Notes under the pieces: model-generated
The model's input: the letters and a program-made list of their open reading frames with translations, nothing else
Told to the model about the DNA's origin: nothing
Databases searched by the model: none
Part shown: positions 6,501 through 6,936 of the stretch, in pieces
Layout: each line of letters opens with the position of its first letter
Position numbering within the stretch: the first letter of the stretch is position 1
Made by a program: the position numbers and the translations under genes
Source of the DNA: Ekhidna sp.
Lineage (GTDB): Bacteria > Bacteroidota > Bacteroidia > Cytophagales > Cyclobacteriaceae
Assembly (NCBI GenBank): GCA_013214445.1
Contig: JABSPG010000211.1
Location: 1-6,936, forward strand
Direction: 5' to 3'
Length of the DNA: 6,936 bases

Positions 6501-6936
6501 CCAGTCATATCATACGTCACCGTGCCTGCGTCCGTAACCGTAGCTGTATAAATTACCGTACCCACTTCGGTGTTTTCTGCAAGGCTGATCGCATTCCCTG
6601 AAGTAAACACCGGGGCGTCTTCATCCAAATCATTGACCGTGATTGTGAGCGTCAGGTCTGCAGCGTTCCCTTCGGTATCTGTCGCTGTGATTGTTACTTC
6701 ATACGTGTCTTGTGTCTCAAAGTCTGGGCTCGCATCAAGCGTCAGCTCTCCTGTCGTTCCATCCAGCGTGAAGCTTGCAGCATCCGTGCCGGATAAACTG
6801 TACGTCAGCGTGCTCGCATCCGTAGCAGTTGCCGTATACACCAGCGCAGTGGCTGGGAGGTTCTCGTCAATTGCTGCTGTCGTTGCACTGGTGAATACCG
6901 GGGCGTCTTCATCCAAATCATTGACCGTGATTGTTA
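3509..6936 (-). CDS. Large multidomain T9SS-exported adhesin-like protein (5' end outside window)
   Basis: The frame is open to the right edge, so this is the C-terminal 1141 residues of a larger protein; the codons before 6916 (TITVND) complete the end of another cadherin-type repeat. Domains in order are: two cadherin-like repeats (about 6916-6314) with calcium-type motifs DEN, AEN and NDLDEDAP; two near-duplicate Ig-like domains with IPVTIxFSEDV (about 6313-5726); a third Ig-like domain (about 5725-5447); an Fn3-like domain with YYYRVRLVN (about 5446-5162); an LRR-like region with DSLALTQIFDAVNPQGLNWT and MDVSENQLTAL (about 5161-4817); an Ig-like region with YTWYQND (about 4816-4517); and a beta-rich stretch I cannot assign. 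Then come an acidic GDGDGDGEVD linker, an SdrB/Cna-B-like domain (FGFLPAGTYRFFVEYPG) with a highly basic insert, and a type A sorting domain. This architecture indicates a surface-anchored or secreted protein for adhesion, matrix or calcium-dependent cell contact (inference). A hairpin follows the stop codon. Confidence 0.95.
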   Translation of the reverse strand, partial: TITVNDLDEDAPVFTSATTAAIDENLPATALVYTATATDASTLTYSLSGTDAASFTLDGTTGELTLDASPDFETQDTYEVTITATDTEGNAADLTLTITVNDLDEDAPVFTSGNAISLAENTEVGTVIYTATVTDAGTVTYDMTGADVTFFSIDSSTGALTNDLSPDFESPVDDNGDNVYELTIIATDAAGNSTDQPLAITVTDENEDTIRPTVTIATTATDPTNASVIPVTIAFSEDVTGFTIEDLTVTNGTLANFTTVDASNYTVDLVPLADGQITMDIAAGVAQDGAGNDNLAAVQFTITSDRSAPSVTIATTVADPTNASVIPVTITFSEDVIGFEEADITITNGTLSGFTATDAATYTVNVSPLADGELRVSIAAGVATDPNGNGNTAASALTLIYDGTAPVVTVDIYGTSISSPQLTGTVDDNGATIAVTVAGNSYPAVNDGDGTWSLAAGTIAPGLADDTYDVIATATDAVGNVGTDNTSDELTISQTVVALIATDIRATSFQANWSEGLDVQNYELDVSTESDFSTFVSGYESREAASTSLTITDLDFSQNYYYRVRLVNTSSEVSGNSNTTRTKTTVDATTLADSLALTQIFDAVNPQGLNWTTARLRDWDGVTLGSTRTRVNVVNIASTQAQGAMPNPFTGAAQTEGGLSAMTAMDVSENQLTALIDYTGTNISTLFVNMNSLTFEDLEPLTAQESITDLDYADQASVRYNQATEDNEPIKIPHLSSYQLSIGTGGMGIGGSANTYTWYQNDTDITTGNTAYTIDGPTGEITSIDFESMGMFRTEITNSLVPNLTIEVEPQTVFATADVRVALNDDQGDVISGETFDAALMETVRTSVGFDTLESVLSVSSEFVFEEVVLGNYLSGIDPTNQDPYLPTYFSDEIQWEEADTIFLRANTEIGITMAQVPPPLGDGDGDGEVDVVIEEDFGDENTRIDARRRAAKRKCGLRRKRSGGRVDQDDDEFELIAYGETDDNGEFKFGFLPAGTYRFFVEYPGIPLDESSEVEFEVGETGISDTDFKLEVFASEDGIAVTIDPVLGVIFEYFKDLQVYPNPSTDYLKIRYRHLKSQDVRVDLIDLAGNTMWRQDLRNGFDGELRIDVKDYDAGVYLLRFYDKEGRSENVVTYRIMVNR
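3512..3763 (-). other. T9SS type A C-terminal sorting domain (coding)
   Basis: The last 84 residues, beginning LQVYPNPSTDYLKIRYRH, show the standard Por-secretion-tail pattern: a YPNP turn, paired strands ending in VRVDLIDLAGNTMWRQDL, then DVKDYDAGVYLLRFYDKEG and a final strand VVTYRIMVNR. In this family the domain directs outer-membrane passage through the type IX system and is normally removed or exchanged for a surface anchor. It is the strongest phylum marker in the window. Confidence 0.93.
4037..4105 (-). other. Basic, Cys-containing insert in the SdrB/Cna-B-like domain (coding)
   Basis: Twenty-three residues beginning RIDARRRAAKRKCGLRRK include twelve Arg or Lys and one Cys. They lie between an acidic stretch (EEDFGDEN) and DQDDDEFEL, at the start of a Cna-B/SdrB-like beta-sandwich. 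Elsewhere the protein is acidic and almost Cys-free. Whether it is a loop, a proteolytic site or a polyanion-binding patch cannot be told from sequence. Confidence 0.7.
5726..6313 (-). repeat. Two tandem Ig-like repeats of ~97 residues (coding)
   Basis: Two adjacent domains share the order PxVTIATTxxDPTNASVIPV, FSEDVxGF, TNGTL, YTV, PLADG and IAAGVAxD. The DNA retains an exact 20-bp match (5961-5980 and 6252-6271) at an offset of 291 bp, or 97 codons. This is the bacterial Ig-like type often found in long arrays in secreted proteins. Confidence 0.88.
6314..6936 (-). repeat. Cadherin-type tandem repeats, continuing past the right edge (coding)
   Basis: Two complete repeats of about 98-103 residues and the last residues of a preceding one are visible. 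Each has AENT/DENLP near the start, LTYSLSGTDAASFTLDGTTG-like strands, DFE, YELTIxATDxxGN, and the linker TVNDLDEDAPVFTS. A 38-bp segment at 6609-6646 is identical to 6897-6934 (offset 288 bp, 96 codons), showing recent duplication and that the array extends upstream outside the window. Confidence 0.9.

Noticed and set aside
3768..6551. Several plus-strand open frames of 62-103 codons opposite the large gene
   Set aside because: All lie antisense to a continuous, domain-supported coding frame. Their translations are low-complexity mirror products of repetitive Ser/Thr/Asp codons with no domain of their own.
6914..6916. Apparent TTG start for the large gene giving an 1135-residue protein
   Set aside because: The reading frame is open upstream to 6936 and encodes the end of another cadherin repeat (TITVND). 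The TTG is an internal Leu codon in the linker NDLDEDAP, so the gene is simply cut by the window edge.

Overview
The window looks like part of a Bacteroidota chromosome, most likely a marine or gliding member of the Cytophagales/Flavobacteriia type. The large protein at the right ends in a type IX secretion (T9SS) type A C-terminal sorting domain containing VYPNPSTD, and T9SS is essentially confined to this phylum. Other fitting signs are A-rich start regions without Shine-Dalgarno sequences, signal peptides ending in -AQ, and cadherin, Ig-like and beta-helix secreted proteins. All four genes lie on the minus strand, so transcription runs from right to left, and nearly all the sequence is coding.

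Layout in order of transcription. (D) 6936-3509 is the 3' part of a very large surface or secreted protein: cadherin-type repeats, two near-duplicate Ig-like domains, a third Ig-like domain, Fn3-like and LRR-like regions, a WYQN Ig-like region, an SdrB/Cna-B-like domain with a very basic insert, and the sorting domain. Its 5' end lies outside the window. A 205-bp gap (3508-3304) follows, with a strong 15-bp hairpin just after D, a second small hairpin and a weak candidate Bacteroidota promoter. (C) 3303-2254 and (B) 2243-1320 encode two paralogous secreted right-handed beta-helix proteins, 10 nt apart. (A) begins 3 nt after B at 1316 and runs off the left edge. It encodes a signal peptide, a divergent first module and at least five tandem repeats of about 78 residues built around EYFxxTDPGxGxGT...GLSxGFHxxYLRGK.

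C-B-A is almost certainly one operon. D may be co-transcribed through the hairpin or form its own unit. Every gene whose start is visible encodes a signal peptide, and no enzyme active site, regulator, RNA gene or mobile element is visible. The reasonable reading is a cell-surface or extracellular-matrix/adhesion locus: D is a T9SS-exported adhesin-like protein, C and B are beta-helix companions lacking a sorting domain but sharing a C-terminal tail motif, and A is a repeat protein whose own C-terminus is outside the window. This functional link is inference from gene order.

The most notable points are the very recent duplication of a 234-bp repeat in A, the B-A junction where the two frames are in phase and separated only by TAA GTC, the shared tail motif and different side-chain ladders (Cys versus Asn) of the two beta-helix proteins, and the arginine/lysine-rich, cysteine-containing insert in D. 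I do not see a defence system, retroelement or CRISPR array.
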